Shown piece after piece: positions 1-9,075 of a stretch of 64,000 bases of DNA (the stretch's first letter is position 1; every line of letters begins with the position of its first letter). The notes under the pieces are model-generated. The model had not been told where the DNA came from. It made no database searches and saw only the letters and a list, made by a program, of their open reading frames with translations. The position numbers were made by a program, and so were the translations under genes. Source of the DNA: Actinomycetospora corticicola. Lineage in GTDB: Bacteria > Actinomycetota > Actinomycetes > Mycobacteriales > Pseudonocardiaceae. The DNA is taken from NCBI RefSeq assembly GCF_013409505.1, contig NZ_JACCBN010000001.1:5084001-5148000 (forward strand), given 5' to 3'.

Positions 1-716
1 ACGTGGGTCGTGAGGTCCCCCGTGTGCTCGTCGAGCAGGTGCAGGGCGAACCCCGGGGGCGCGCTCCGGTCGAGGGTGTCCGGGTGCGGCTCGCAGGGCA
101 GCCGGAGCGTCGACGCCACACCCGGGGCGATGCGCACCGCGATGCCGTCGACGCTGGTCGCGAGGGCCGTGTGGGCGTGGCCGCAGAGCACGATCGACGG
201 GTCCGCGCGATCCCGGAGCGGCCCGAGCAGCGGCTCGGCGTCGAGCAGCCGGATGGGATTCAACAGCCCGCTCCCGACGGGCATCGGCGGGTGGTGCAGC
301 GCGACCACCAGGACGCCGGGCCGCTCGGCCGCAGCGGCGATCCGAGCCCGGCTCTCGTCGGCGAGTTCCCCGTGGTCGTGCCCGGGGACGTGCGAGTCGG
401 CGAGCACCACGGTGACGCTGCCGATGGCGAGTGTCGCCGTGATCGGCTCGTCGGTCCGTGTGTGGTCGAGCATCGCGCGCATGGCCGGCCGCCGGTCGTG
501 GTTGCCCGGCACGAGGTGCGCGTCGAGCCCGTCGAGGAGCGCTGAAGCATGCGCGTACTCCTCGTCGGTGCCGTGATCGGCGACGTCCCCGGTCACCAGG
601 ACGAGATCCGGCTGCGGCTCGAGTGACCGCACGTGATCGACGACCCGCTCGGCGCGGTGGAGGGTCTCCGGGCGGTCGGGGTCCAGGTGCAGGTCCGACA
701 GGTGCGCCACGAGCAT
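1..716 (-). CDS. Calcineurin-like metallophosphoesterase, C-terminus cut by window edge
   Basis: The 238 visible residues carry the full set of class III cyclic-nucleotide phosphodiesterase (Icc/CpdA-like) metal motifs in order: SDLH (D8, H10), TGDVADH (D44), GNHD (71-74), a histidine pair at 141-142 and CGHAH (178-182). Such enzymes hydrolyse phosphodiesters such as 3',5'-cAMP with a binuclear metal centre in the cytoplasm. The ATG was chosen because the conserved beta-strand MLVAHLSDLH begins directly at it. The reading frame is open to base 1, so the last part of the protein is missing. Substrate is inferred only; two adenylate cyclases lie 27 kb away, which makes cAMP plausible but unproven. 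Confidence 0.85.
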   Translation of the reverse strand, partial: MLVAHLSDLHLDPDRPETLHRAERVVDHVRSLEPQPDLVLVTGDVADHGTDEEYAHASALLDGLDAHLVPGNHDRRPAMRAMLDHTRTDEPITATLAIGSVTVVLADSHVPGHDHGELADESRARIAAAAERPGVLVVALHHPPMPVGSGLLNPIRLLDAEPLLGPLRDRADPSIVLCGHAHTALATSVDGIAVRIAPGVASTLRLPCEPHPDTLDRSAPPGFALHLLDEHTGDLTTH

Positions 717-749
717 GCGTGCACCGTGCTGCCCGGGAGGCCGTCCCGT

Positions 750-3098
750 CTAGAAGGGCGGGTCGTCGTCGAAGGGGTTCGGGGGTCGTCGTTCTTTGTG
801 TCGTCGTCGGCGGTCGAGTTCGTCGAGGGTGTGGCGTTGGGCGTCGGTGATGTGCCCGTGGCGGTCGGTGCGGGGCCGCCAGGGGGTCTGGGGTCGGGGT
901 TCGGTGCGGGTGTCGGTGATGCCGTGGTCGAACGGGGCGCGCGCGACCGGCCGGAGGGGCCGGTAGGAGTCGGGTTCGACGGTGTGGTGGGTGCCGGTGG
1001 GCGCGGTCCAGACGAAGCGGCCGGGGCGGGTCTGGCGGACGGTCCACCCGGAGAGCGGGTCGTGTTTGCGGAGGTGGTCGCCCACGGAGAGGGGGCCGAG
1101 GTTGTCGGCCTGGGTGGGGCCGCCGAGGGTGTGGTCGTGGGTGTGGTCGATGGGGCAGGCCACGGCGGGCACGGTGGACATGGGGAAGCGGCTGGTGTAG
1201 TCGCGGGCGTGGATCCAGCGGGTCAGCTCGGCTCCGGGGAACCGGTTCCCGGCGTCGCGGGTCGTGACCGCGGGGTGTTCCTCGGGTGGCCGGGCGCGGG
1301 CCGCAGCCAGCGCCTGCTTCGTGCGGCGGGCCAGCTCGGCCCAGATCCCCACCAGTGATCCATCGTCGTCAGGAGCGTCGAGGTCGAGGGCGTCGACCTC
1401 GCGCGTGTGGGCGGTGAGTTCGACGACCTGTCGGCGATATCGCGGGTCGGCGTCGGGTTGAAGCGGCGGCCGCACGAGCAGCACCCATTGCAGTGCACCG
1501 ATGTCGTTGTAGAGCAGGACCCGCCACTGGGCACACGTTCGGGTCCAGGCGGCGCGGTAGGCGTCCCACCCGGTCAACGTGCCGGCGCGGAGGCGGCCGT
1601 GGGCGCGTTCGAGCCCGAGCACGGTCGCCCAGGTGGTGCGCAACGTGGCCGGGGAGAACACCAGCCCGCGTTCGGTCAGCCGCGCGGCCAGGGGCGGCGG
1701 CGGGTCGGTGGTCGGGATCCGCGGGTCGGGGGTGTCCGGTGGCGGTGGGTCGGGTTCGGGGTCCCCGGGCTGCCACCCGGCCGGTGAGGGCTGCGGCGAC
1801 GGGGTCGCCGTCCAGCCCGGCCACGCGTCGTCCGGGGCGTCAGCGCTGCCCCGATCGACCGCCCGTCCGTCATCGCCCGATCCCTTGGACCCGTGAGCCG
1901 CGTCGTCGACGGACTCGTCAGGACCGGAGGGGGCGGGCTGTTCACCGCGGGAATCGGCAGCACCGGAGATGCCGTCGTTCGAGCCGCTGTCGTTCGAGCC
2001 GCTGTCGTTCGAGCCATCGCGGCGGTCGTCGGCGCGGTCCTCGTTCGAGCCAACCGGCTCGCCATGAGGCTCGCTGTTGTCGTTCAGGTCTTCGGAATCG
2101 CCGTCGTCGGCGCCGCCGCCGGAGCCGCCATCGTCGGGGCCATCGCCGTCGGGGCCATCGCCGTCGGGGCCATCGCCGTCGGGGCCAGCGCCGTCGTGAC
2201 CATTGCTGTCGGGACCGCGATCGTCCGGCCCGTCATCGGGGAGGTCGTCGGGACCGTCGGGGAGGTCGTCGAGGTCGATCGGGTCCTGCGCCGGCGGGGT
2301 CGGGGTGAGGTCCAGGACGACCTGCGCGGCGACCGCGAGGTCGTCCGAGCCGTCGGGGCAGCCGTGCAGCAGCCGGAGATAGACCTGGGCCTGCACCTTC
2401 GCCGGCCCCACCGACGACCCCGCGGCCTTCAACTGCTCGAGGGCCACCTCGGCGACCGCGAGGATCCGCTCGAACGCCGGTATCGCCATCCCCGGGTCCA
2501 AGTCCAGGCCGTGGATCTCCGCCGCGCCCGACGGCGCGATCCGCGTCGACACCCGCGAGCGGGCCACCGCGGCGTTGCGCCGGTTCTCCGCGCCCAATGG
2601 GTCGACGTCGGCGACCGCCGCGGCGACCCGCTGCCCCAGCTCGAACATCCCCAGCTTCGGGGCGGCCCCGATCAACCGGTCCACCACCACCGCGGCCTGC
2701 TCATCGGTCACATCCCGCAGACCGGACACGAACACCGCGGCCTTGGCGTGCTCCAACCAGCCCTCACACATCGCCGCACCGAGCCGCGGCAGCCGTTCCA
2801 GAGCCCCGGCCGCGGTCTCAAGACGGGCGGCGGCCATCGTGACCGACCACCCCAACGCCGCCGCGATGACCCGCGCGTCCGGGTCGGGCCAGCGCTGCAG
2901 CGTGTCGGCCCGCGCGCGGGCGGTCTCGAGCATCCAGCACGCGCGGCGCCACTCGTCGTGGGTCAACCGGGCCTGCCAGGCCACCAACCCGGCCTCACAC
3001 TCCTGACCGACGCTCTCCCGCGGGTCGGTCAGCGGGACGGCGGGCAGCGGGGTGTCGAACACCCCGTCCCCGACCGCGAACCCCGCCTCCACCGCCAT
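750..3098 (-). CDS. DUF222 / 13E12-family protein with C-terminal HNH nuclease domain
   Basis: This 782-residue protein has the N-terminal alpha-helical DUF222 region (about residues 30-260), a long acidic low-complexity linker rich in Asp, Gly, Pro and Ser (about 270-440), and a C-terminal HNH fold near 640-690 with ACPIDHTHDH, then NLGPL and HLRKH. The family is strongly expanded in Actinobacteria (the mycobacterial REP13E12 repeats) and its role is not settled; DNA nicking or repair is usually proposed. The linker is built from short DNA tandem repeats (annotated separately) and is likely variable in length between strains. The ATG lies next to an 8-bp palindrome GTTCGAAC (3100-3107), which resembles half of an actinobacterial SOS box but has no matching second half. 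Confidence 0.85.
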   Translation of the reverse strand: MAVEAGFAVGDGVFDTPLPAVPLTDPRESVGQECEAGLVAWQARLTHDEWRRACWMLETARARADTLQRWPDPDARVIAAALGWSVTMAAARLETAAGALERLPRLGAAMCEGWLEHAKAAVFVSGLRDVTDEQAAVVVDRLIGAAPKLGMFELGQRVAAAVADVDPLGAENRRNAAVARSRVSTRIAPSGAAEIHGLDLDPGMAIPAFERILAVAEVALEQLKAAGSSVGPAKVQAQVYLRLLHGCPDGSDDLAVAAQVVLDLTPTPPAQDPIDLDDLPDGPDDLPDDGPDDRGPDSNGHDGAGPDGDGPDGDGPDGDGPDDGGSGGGADDGDSEDLNDNSEPHGEPVGSNEDRADDRRDGSNDSGSNDSGSNDGISGAADSRGEQPAPSGPDESVDDAAHGSKGSGDDGRAVDRGSADAPDDAWPGWTATPSPQPSPAGWQPGDPEPDPPPPDTPDPRIPTTDPPPPLAARLTERGLVFSPATLRTTWATVLGLERAHGRLRAGTLTGWDAYRAAWTRTCAQWRVLLYNDIGALQWVLLVRPPLQPDADPRYRRQVVELTAHTREVDALDLDAPDDDGSLVGIWAELARRTKQALAAARARPPEEHPAVTTRDAGNRFPGAELTRWIHARDYTSRFPMSTVPAVACPIDHTHDHTLGGPTQADNLGPLSVGDHLRKHDPLSGWTVRQTRPGRFVWTAPTGTHHTVEPDSYRPLRPVARAPFDHGITDTRTEPRPQTPWRPRTDRHGHITDAQRHTLDELDRRRRHKERRPPNPFDDDPPF
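1974..2015. repeat. 15-bp tandem repeat in the DUF222 linker
   Basis: The unit gtcgttcgagccgct occurs at 1974-1988 and 1989-2003 without change, followed by a partial copy to 2015. On the coding strand it encodes repeated Gly-Ser-Asn-Asp-Ser steps of the linker, so gain or loss of units keeps the frame. Confidence 0.85.
2136..2195. repeat. 15-bp tandem repeat (four units) in the DUF222 linker
   Basis: Four consecutive units of ggggccatcgccgtc lie at 2136-2150, 2151-2165, 2166-2180 and 2181-2195; the last has one change. They encode Gly-Asp-Gly-Pro-Asp repeats on the minus strand, an in-frame variable-number tract. Confidence 0.85.
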
Positions 3099-3199
3099 AG
3101 TTCGAACACTAGGACGAACCCCCGACAGTCACGGCCGGGAAAGCCCAGCTCGGAGTACTCGCGAAGATCACGAACCGGTCACGATCCTGCTGCCCGCAC

Positions 3200-5812
3200 T
3201 CACGACCCCGGGCCGCCCACCAGCTCCCGCAGTCGGGCGAACAGTTCCCCGCGGCTGGTCGAGCCGAGCCGCTGCCGGATCCGGGCGACGTGGTGCTCGA
3301 CGGTCTTGGCGGAGATGTAGAGCTGCGCGCCGATCTGCTTGTGGGTCAACCCGGCGAGGACCAGGCGGGCGACCTCCCGCTCGCGCTCGGAGAGCGCGAC
3401 GTCCCCGGCCTCGGGGACCGGACCCGGCGTCGGGATCGCCTCCGTGCCGTCGGCGGGGGAGCGGCCCGAGTCGGCCAGGGAACGGGCGCAGGCGAGCAGG
3501 GTCGCCATGTCGCGCCGGTCGCGGGTCCGGATGGCCGCCTCCCCGGCGAGGCGCGCGCCGTCCCACGTCCAGCCGAGCCGGTGGAGTCCGCGGGCAGCGT
3601 TCTCCACCGCCGCCGCGTCGACGACGCCCCCCAGCGCCGCCGACCACACCTCGGCGCACCGGGTGAGGGCGCCGGCCAGGACCGACGAGTGCTCCACCGC
3701 CCGCAACGCGGCCAGTTGACGCCCGACCTCCCCGGTGTCCTCCGCGGTGACGGCGGCGGCGAGGCCGTACCAGCTGGTGGTGGCCCGCCAGAGCGGCGGA
3801 TCGCCCAGCGACGTCAGCAGCGCGTCGGCGGCGTCCCAGGCCACCCGCACCGCCGAGCGCTCCCGCAGCCGGGCCGCCCCGACGAGCAGTTCCCCGAGGG
3901 GGAGGAGCACGAACAGGTCGACCGGGTGCCGGACGAGGGCCTCCCGCGCCCGGCTCCACCCGGCCTTCAGGCCCGCCGAGTCGCCGGTCCGACGGGCCAC
4001 GGCGACCTCGAGGGCGGCGGCGGACAACTCGTCGCGGGGCTCCAGCGGGCGGGCGGCGCGGGCGGCCGTCACGTGCGCGCGGATGCCGCCGACGTCGCCG
4101 CGCACCATCGCGACCCAGGCGAGCAGCAGCTGGTGCCGCGGCGCGAGGGCGGGTCCTCCGGGTGTGGTCGCGACGGCCCGGTTCAGCACGGACTCGGCGA
4201 CGTCGACCTCACCGGCGTGCAGGGCGACCAGAGCGGCCAGGGCTGCCGGGGAGTCGGGCAGGAGCACGCCGGAGCCGAGCGGTTCGAGCAACGACGCGGC
4301 GCGGGTGAGCTCGGAGAGCGCCGCCGTCGCGGCCCCCGGGTCCGGACGCAGCGACGTCAGGACCCCCTCGGCGGTGAGGGCGACGGCCGAGCGCACGGTG
4401 GTGGACCCGAACGCCGACCCGCCCTCGGGGAGGGCGTCGGCCCGCGCGCGGTCCCCGGTCCCGACGAGGCCCGGTGCGGCCAGCGTCCGCAGCCCCGGCT
4501 CCGCCGCCAGCATCTCGGCGCCCCAGCGCCCGGTCCCGCGGTGGGCCATCACCGCGGCGACGACCGTGACGGCCCGCGCGCGTTCCCGGTCGTCGAGGTC
4601 GGCGGTGAGCGGGTCGGCGAGGCGCAGGGCGGTGTCGAGGTCACCCGCGAGCGCCGCCGCCTCCGCCCGGCGCAGGACGACCGACCCGGGCGGCGCCCCG
4701 GCGGCCACGGCGTCGGCGTACAGCGCGCCCGCGAGGTGCGGGGCGGACGCCAGCGCCTCGTCGCCGGCCGCGGTGAACACCCGCGCCAGGTCGTCCCCGC
4801 GCAGCCCGGAGCCGAGCAGCCGCCGGGCCGGGCCGAGCACCGAGGCGCCCCGGGCGAGCGCCTGCTCGGCGATGCGGCGTTCCAGGTCGAGGCGCTCGTC
4901 GGCGGCCGTGAAGCGGACGAGGCCCCGTCGGGCCAGTGGTGGGACGGCCTCCGTCGGGGCGCCGAGCTCCGTGGGAGCGTCCGGGGCGGGCAGCAGCAGA
5001 CCGCTCGCGCGGGCCCGTTCGCGCTGGTCCTCGAGGGTCGTGCGGTCCACCTCGAGGACGTCCGCGAGCGCAGCAGGGACCCGCGGCGCCCCGACGGCGA
5101 GGGCCAGCAGCAGCCGCCGGGTCCCGTCGTCGAGCCCGCCGATCTCGTGGCGGAACAGGTCGAGGACGCCGGGCGGGATCTCCTGCGAGCCCCGCTCGGC
5201 CGCGGCCGACACCCCGCGCGGCCCGGCGTCGCGGATCTGGGTGACGAGACGGTCGACGACCGCGGGGGAGCCCCCGGAGAGCCGGCGCAGCGTGGCCGCG
5301 AGGGCGGGTGGGCACCGCGACCCGAGCACGGCCGATGCGCGGTCGGCGGTCCCGGCGACGGTCAGCGGTTCGAGGGTCACCGGGGCGCGCTCCCGGCCGA
5401 GCGCGAGCCACAACGTCGACAGCGCGCGGGGGCAGGGCCAGGGCCGTGCGGTGACCACGAGCCGGGCGTCCGGGTCGTCCGCGACGTCGGTGAGCTCGGC
5501 GAGGGTGGCCTCGTCGAGGGCATGGGCGTCGTCGACGAGCAGCAGGGCGTCCTCGTCGGAGGGGAACGGCACGGTGTCGCCGGAGCGGATCCGCCGGGTG
5601 CTCACCCCCCGTCGTCGGGCCGAGCGGACGAGCGCGGAGATCACCGCGCTCTTCCCCGCCCCACCCGGCCCGACGACCGCGGCCGCGAGCGGCGCGCGGG
5701 GGTCGGCGCGGTGGGCGCCCAGCAGCCCCACCGCCCCCGGCAGGCCCGCGACCATCGGGTCGCGCGCCGCCTCGACCTCCTCGCCCCCCGCCGCCCGCAG
5801 CCGGCCCGTCAT
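3200..5812 (-). CDS. Large AAA-ATPase transcriptional regulator of LuxR type
   Basis: The 870-residue protein has an N-terminal P-loop GPGGAGKS (48-55), a Walker B-like strand ending in LLVDDAH (91-97), a long helical middle typical of TPR-like sensor regions in MalT/LAL regulators, and a C-terminal LuxR helix-turn-helix (about 805-865) containing LSEREREVARLVLAGL and ISAKTVEHHVARI. Such proteins bind DNA after ATP and ligand binding. It is transcribed divergently from lutABC, with a 268-bp shared upstream region holding a strong palindrome, so control of lactate use is possible. The ligand cannot be read from the sequence. It is somewhat shorter than typical LAL regulators of about 900 residues. 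Confidence 0.85.
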   Translation of the reverse strand: MTGRLRAAGGEEVEAARDPMVAGLPGAVGLLGAHRADPRAPLAAAVVGPGGAGKSAVISALVRSARRRGVSTRRIRSGDTVPFPSDEDALLLVDDAHALDEATLAELTDVADDPDARLVVTARPWPCPRALSTLWLALGRERAPVTLEPLTVAGTADRASAVLGSRCPPALAATLRRLSGGSPAVVDRLVTQIRDAGPRGVSAAAERGSQEIPPGVLDLFRHEIGGLDDGTRRLLLALAVGAPRVPAALADVLEVDRTTLEDQRERARASGLLLPAPDAPTELGAPTEAVPPLARRGLVRFTAADERLDLERRIAEQALARGASVLGPARRLLGSGLRGDDLARVFTAAGDEALASAPHLAGALYADAVAAGAPPGSVVLRRAEAAALAGDLDTALRLADPLTADLDDRERARAVTVVAAVMAHRGTGRWGAEMLAAEPGLRTLAAPGLVGTGDRARADALPEGGSAFGSTTVRSAVALTAEGVLTSLRPDPGAATAALSELTRAASLLEPLGSGVLLPDSPAALAALVALHAGEVDVAESVLNRAVATTPGGPALAPRHQLLLAWVAMVRGDVGGIRAHVTAARAARPLEPRDELSAAALEVAVARRTGDSAGLKAGWSRAREALVRHPVDLFVLLPLGELLVGAARLRERSAVRVAWDAADALLTSLGDPPLWRATTSWYGLAAAVTAEDTGEVGRQLAALRAVEHSSVLAGALTRCAEVWSAALGGVVDAAAVENAARGLHRLGWTWDGARLAGEAAIRTRDRRDMATLLACARSLADSGRSPADGTEAIPTPGPVPEAGDVALSEREREVARLVLAGLTHKQIGAQLYISAKTVEHHVARIRQRLGSTSRGELFARLRELVGGPGS

Positions 5813-5928
5813 CGTCAGCGTTCCCGACGATGGATCGCGCGGCCCCGCCTCGCCGCGGGGAGCGCGATGTCAGACATGTCGGGGATTGTCGACGACGGTC
5901 GGTGACGACGGAACGGTTCGCGGCGCAG

Positions 5929-5956
5929 TGCAGTAGTCGGAACGGCGACTACTGCA
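5929..5956. promoter_or_regulatory. 28-bp palindrome between the LuxR gene and lutA, candidate operator
   Basis: Two perfect 10-base arms, tgcagtagtc (5929-5938) and gactactgca (5947-5956), flank an 8-base spacer. It lies 125 bases before the lutA start and 116 bases before the LuxR start. A terminator is unlikely because the element sits between divergent genes and has no following T tract. Lactate operons are commonly controlled by FadR-type GntR repressors (LutR/LldR) that bind interrupted palindromes of this general form; the regulator here is unknown. Confidence 0.6.
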
Positions 5957-6080
5957 TGCGGAGCGTGACACCATGGCTACACCTGCGGGCGACGGCGCGC
6001 GACGACCGTGACGCTGAGCGCCGTTCCGGCGGACCGGGCAGACTCGGAAGACCACCACCCGCCGTTGGGAAGGACCGCCC

Positions 6081-6932
6081 ATGCGGATCGCCGTCGTCGC
6101 GACGTGCCTGGGGGACGCGATGTTCCCGCAGGCACCGATCGCGACGGTGCAGCTGCTCGAACGGCTCGGCCACGAGGTGGTCTTCCCGGCCGACCAGACC
6201 TGCTGCGGACAGATGCACGTCAACACCGGCTACCTGGACACGGCACTGCCGGTGGTGCGCCACCACGTCGAGGTGTTCGCTGGTGCCCTCGACGACGGGG
6301 TGGACGCGATCGTCGCGCCGTCGGGCTCGTGCGTGGGGTGTGTGCGCCACCAGCACGCGATGGTCGCGCGGCGGGCCGGCGACGAGGGGCTCGCGCAGGC
6401 GGCCGAGCACGGCGCGGCGCGGACCTACGAGCTCTCCGAGCTGCTGGTCGACGTGCTCGGGCTGACGGACGTCGGGGCCTACTACCCGCACCGCGTGACC
6501 TACCACCCGACGTGCCACTCGCTGCGGATGCTGCGGGTCGGGGACAAGCCGTTGCAGCTGCTGCGCCACGTGCGCGGCCTGCAGCTGGTGGAGCTGCCCG
6601 AGGCCGAGGTGTGCTGCGGCTTCGGGGGGACGTTCGCGGTGAAGAACGCCGAGACCTCGACGGCGATGCTGGCGGACAAGATGGCCAACGTGCTCTCGTC
6701 GCGGGCCGAGGTGTGCACCGCCGGCGACTCGTCGTGCCTCATGCACATCGGCGGGGGCCTGTCCCGGCTGCGCTCGGGCGTCCGGACGGTGCACCTGGCG
6801 GAGATCCTCGCCTCGACCGACGAGGGGGACGCCTCGGTGGACGCGGTGGTCGGCGGCGGGGCGGGGAGTCGTTCCACGCAGCGCACGGGCGAGGCCGCGG
6901 GAGCGGCCCACGGACACGGGGTGGCGCGATGA
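6081..6932 (+). CDS. lutA: L-lactate dehydrogenase complex subunit LutA
   Basis: This 283-residue protein has two CCG domains, marked by TCCGQ (40-44) and VCCGFGG (near 176-182), with cysteines that bind the unusual iron-sulfur or Fe-S-linked centre of the LutA/GlpC/HdrB family. Together with LutB and LutC it oxidises L-lactate to pyruvate at the cytoplasmic face of the membrane, passing electrons towards the quinone pool. The last bases overlap the lutB start (ATGA), so the three genes are translationally coupled. Length and motif order are normal for the family. The start is the ATG at the first conserved strand MRIAVVATCL. Confidence 0.93.
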   Translation: MRIAVVATCLGDAMFPQAPIATVQLLERLGHEVVFPADQTCCGQMHVNTGYLDTALPVVRHHVEVFAGALDDGVDAIVAPSGSCVGCVRHQHAMVARRAGDEGLAQAAEHGAARTYELSELLVDVLGLTDVGAYYPHRVTYHPTCHSLRMLRVGDKPLQLLRHVRGLQLVELPEAEVCCGFGGTFAVKNAETSTAMLADKMANVLSSRAEVCTAGDSSCLMHIGGGLSRLRSGVRTVHLAEILASTDEGDASVDAVVGGGAGSRSTQRTGEAAGAAHGHGVAR

Positions 6933-8443
6933 CGACCGTCCAGCTGGGCATGCCGACCGTCGCGTCGGACCCGCACGGCCACCTGCGCGGCACCGAGTCG
7001 TTCCCGAAGGCCGCCCACAAGGCCCTCGCGGACACGCAGCTGCGCCGCAACCTCGGGCACGCGACGCGCACCATCCGGGCGAAGCGGGCCGCCGTCGTCG
7101 GCGAGGTCGACGACTGGGAGGAGCTGCGCCGGGCCGGGGAGTCGATCAAGGCCGACACCATGGCGCGCCTGCCCGAGCTGCTGGTCCAGCTCGAGGAGCA
7201 GGTCACCGCGCGCGGCGGGCACGTCCACTGGGCCCGGGACGCCGAGGAGGCCAACCGGATCGTCGTCGACCTCGTGCGCGGGACGGGCGCCGACGAGGTG
7301 GTCAAGGTCAAGTCGATGGCCACCCAGGAGACCGGGCTCAACGAGGCCCTCGAGGCGGCCGGGGTCGCGGCGTTCGAGACCGACCTGGCCGAGCTGATCG
7401 TGCAGCTCTCGCACGACCGACCGTCGCACTTCCTCGTCCCCGCGATCCACCGCAACCGCGCCGAGATCCGCGAGATCTTCCTGCGCGAGATGCCGGGCGT
7501 GGACCCGGCGCTCACCGACGAGCCCCGCCGGCTCGCGATGGCCGCCCGGGCGCACCTGCGGCGCAAGTTCCTGACGGCGAAGGTGGGCATCTCCGGCGTC
7601 AACTTCGCCGTCGCGGAGACCGGCACGTTGTCGGTGGTCGAGTCCGAGGGCAACGGCCGGATGTGCCTGACGCTGCCGGACACCCTCATCACGGTGATGG
7701 GCGTGGAGAAGGTCGTGCCCACGTGGTCCGACCTCGAGGTGTTCCTCCAGCTGCTCCCGCGGTCGTCCACCGGCGAGCGGATGAACCCCTACACGTCGAC
7801 CTGGACCGGCGTGACCCCCGGCGACGGACCGCAGACCTTCCACCTCGTGCTGCTCGACAACGGCCGCTCGAACGTCCTCGCCTCGCCCGACGGACGGCAG
7901 GCCCTGCACTGCATCCGCTGCTCCGCGTGCCTGAACGTCTGCCCGGTCTACGAACGCACCGGCGGGCACGCCTACGGCTCGATCTACCCCGGGCCGATCG
8001 GGGCCGTGCTGTCCCCGCAGCTCACCGGCATCTCCGGTCCCGACGACGTCAACGCCTCGCTGCCGTACGCCTCCTCGCTGTGCGGGGCGTGCTTCGACGC
8101 CTGCCCGGTGCGCATCGACATCCCGCACCTGCTGGTGCAGCAGCGCGCGGAGGCGGTCGCGGCGCACACCCGACCGACCGCGCAGGACCTCACGATGCAG
8201 GCGATGGCGATCGCGATGACGACGCCCGCACGGTTCAAGTTCGCCGAGAAGGCCCTCGGGCTCGGCCGGGTCCTCGCCGGTCGGAAGGGTCGCATCACCG
8301 GCCTGCCGTGGCCGATGTCGGGATGGACGAACGCCCGCGACCTCCCGGCCCCGCCGCAGGAGACGTTCCGGCAGTGGTGGTCGCGCACCCACGGGGACAC
8401 GCAGCGCAGCGGAGCCGGACCGTCGACCGGGGAGGACGCGTGA
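6929..8443 (+). CDS. lutB: L-lactate dehydrogenase iron-sulfur subunit LutB
   Basis: The 504-residue protein has the LUD domain in its first 300 residues and two [4Fe-4S] ferredoxin-like motifs, CIRCSACLNVCPVY (about 328-341) and CGACFDACPV (about 385-394). LutB is the electron-transfer subunit of the LutABC lactate oxidation complex. It overlaps lutA by 4 bases and lutC by 4 bases (8440-8443), which indicates one polycistronic unit. Motifs are intact and the length is usual for actinobacterial LutB. Confidence 0.94.
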   Translation: MTTVQLGMPTVASDPHGHLRGTESFPKAAHKALADTQLRRNLGHATRTIRAKRAAVVGEVDDWEELRRAGESIKADTMARLPELLVQLEEQVTARGGHVHWARDAEEANRIVVDLVRGTGADEVVKVKSMATQETGLNEALEAAGVAAFETDLAELIVQLSHDRPSHFLVPAIHRNRAEIREIFLREMPGVDPALTDEPRRLAMAARAHLRRKFLTAKVGISGVNFAVAETGTLSVVESEGNGRMCLTLPDTLITVMGVEKVVPTWSDLEVFLQLLPRSSTGERMNPYTSTWTGVTPGDGPQTFHLVLLDNGRSNVLASPDGRQALHCIRCSACLNVCPVYERTGGHAYGSIYPGPIGAVLSPQLTGISGPDDVNASLPYASSLCGACFDACPVRIDIPHLLVQQRAEAVAAHTRPTAQDLTMQAMAIAMTTPARFKFAEKALGLGRVLAGRKGRITGLPWPMSGWTNARDLPAPPQETFRQWWSRTHGDTQRSGAGPSTGEDA

Positions 8444-9075
8444 CCGCCCGCGAGGAGGTGCTCGCCCGGCTCCGCGCCGCGCGGGAGGCCGGGAAGCCTG
8501 CGTCGCCCGTCGTCGTGACCCGGGAGTTCCGGACGACGGGCGCGCTCGCCCCGGGCAGCGCGGAGGTGCTCGCGCGGCTCGACGAGACGCTCACCGACTA
8601 CAAGGCGACGGTGCACCGGGTCGACACCGAGGCCGGGGTGGCCGACGCCGTCGCGGGCGTGCTGAGCGAGGCGCGCAGCATCGTCGTGCCGCCGGGGCTG
8701 CCCGGTGAATGGCTCACCGGGTACGGCGGCGAGGTGCGCCGGGACGGCCCGCCGCTCGCGGTCGACGAGCTCGACGCGGTGGACGCCGTGATCACCGGAG
8801 CGGTCGTGGCGATCGCCGACACGGGGACGTTCGTCCTCGCCTCCGCCGCCTCCGACCAGGGTCGACGGGCGATCACGCTGGTCCCGGACCACCACGTGTG
8901 CGTGATCCGGGCGGCCGACGTCGTGTGCTCGGTGCCCGAGGCGATCGCCCGGCTGGACCCGTCGTCGCCGTTGACGTTCGTGTCCGGCCCGTCGGCGACG
9001 AGCGACATCGAGCTCGACCGCGTCGAGGGCGTGCACGGCCCACGGCGGCTCGACGTCGTGCTCGTCGGGCCCTAG
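8440..9075 (+). CDS. lutC: Lactate utilization protein LutC
   Basis: This is a 211-residue LUD-domain protein (LutC/YkgG family) with the conserved core around AIADTGTFVLASA and the strand ITLVPDHHVCVI. It starts at the GTG overlapping the lutB stop (GTGA). LutC is needed for lactate growth with LutAB, although its exact biochemical part is less well defined. Its stop codon overlaps the stop of the convergent LLM oxidoreductase gene by 4 bases, so the operon ends here without an obvious dedicated terminator. Confidence 0.92.
   Translation: MTAREEVLARLRAAREAGKPASPVVVTREFRTTGALAPGSAEVLARLDETLTDYKATVHRVDTEAGVADAVAGVLSEARSIVVPPGLPGEWLTGYGGEVRRDGPPLAVDELDAVDAVITGAVVAIADTGTFVLASAASDQGRRAITLVPDHHVCVIRAADVVCSVPEAIARLDPSSPLTFVSGPSATSDIELDRVEGVHGPRRLDVVLVGP

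Noticed and set aside
750..3098. DUF222/HNH gene as a mobile element or homing endonuclease
   Set aside because: No flanking inverted repeats, target duplication, intein or intron context; the family is a normal chromosomal gene in actinobacteria.
3098..3118. SOS (LexA) box before the DUF222 gene
   Set aside because: Only one GTTCGAAC palindrome and a single further cgaac are seen; the spacing of a full LexA box is not met.
3290..5905. Long plus-strand open frame opposite the LuxR regulator
   Set aside because: Low-complexity Gly/Arg/Gln product without motifs; the minus strand carries P-loop and LuxR HTH.
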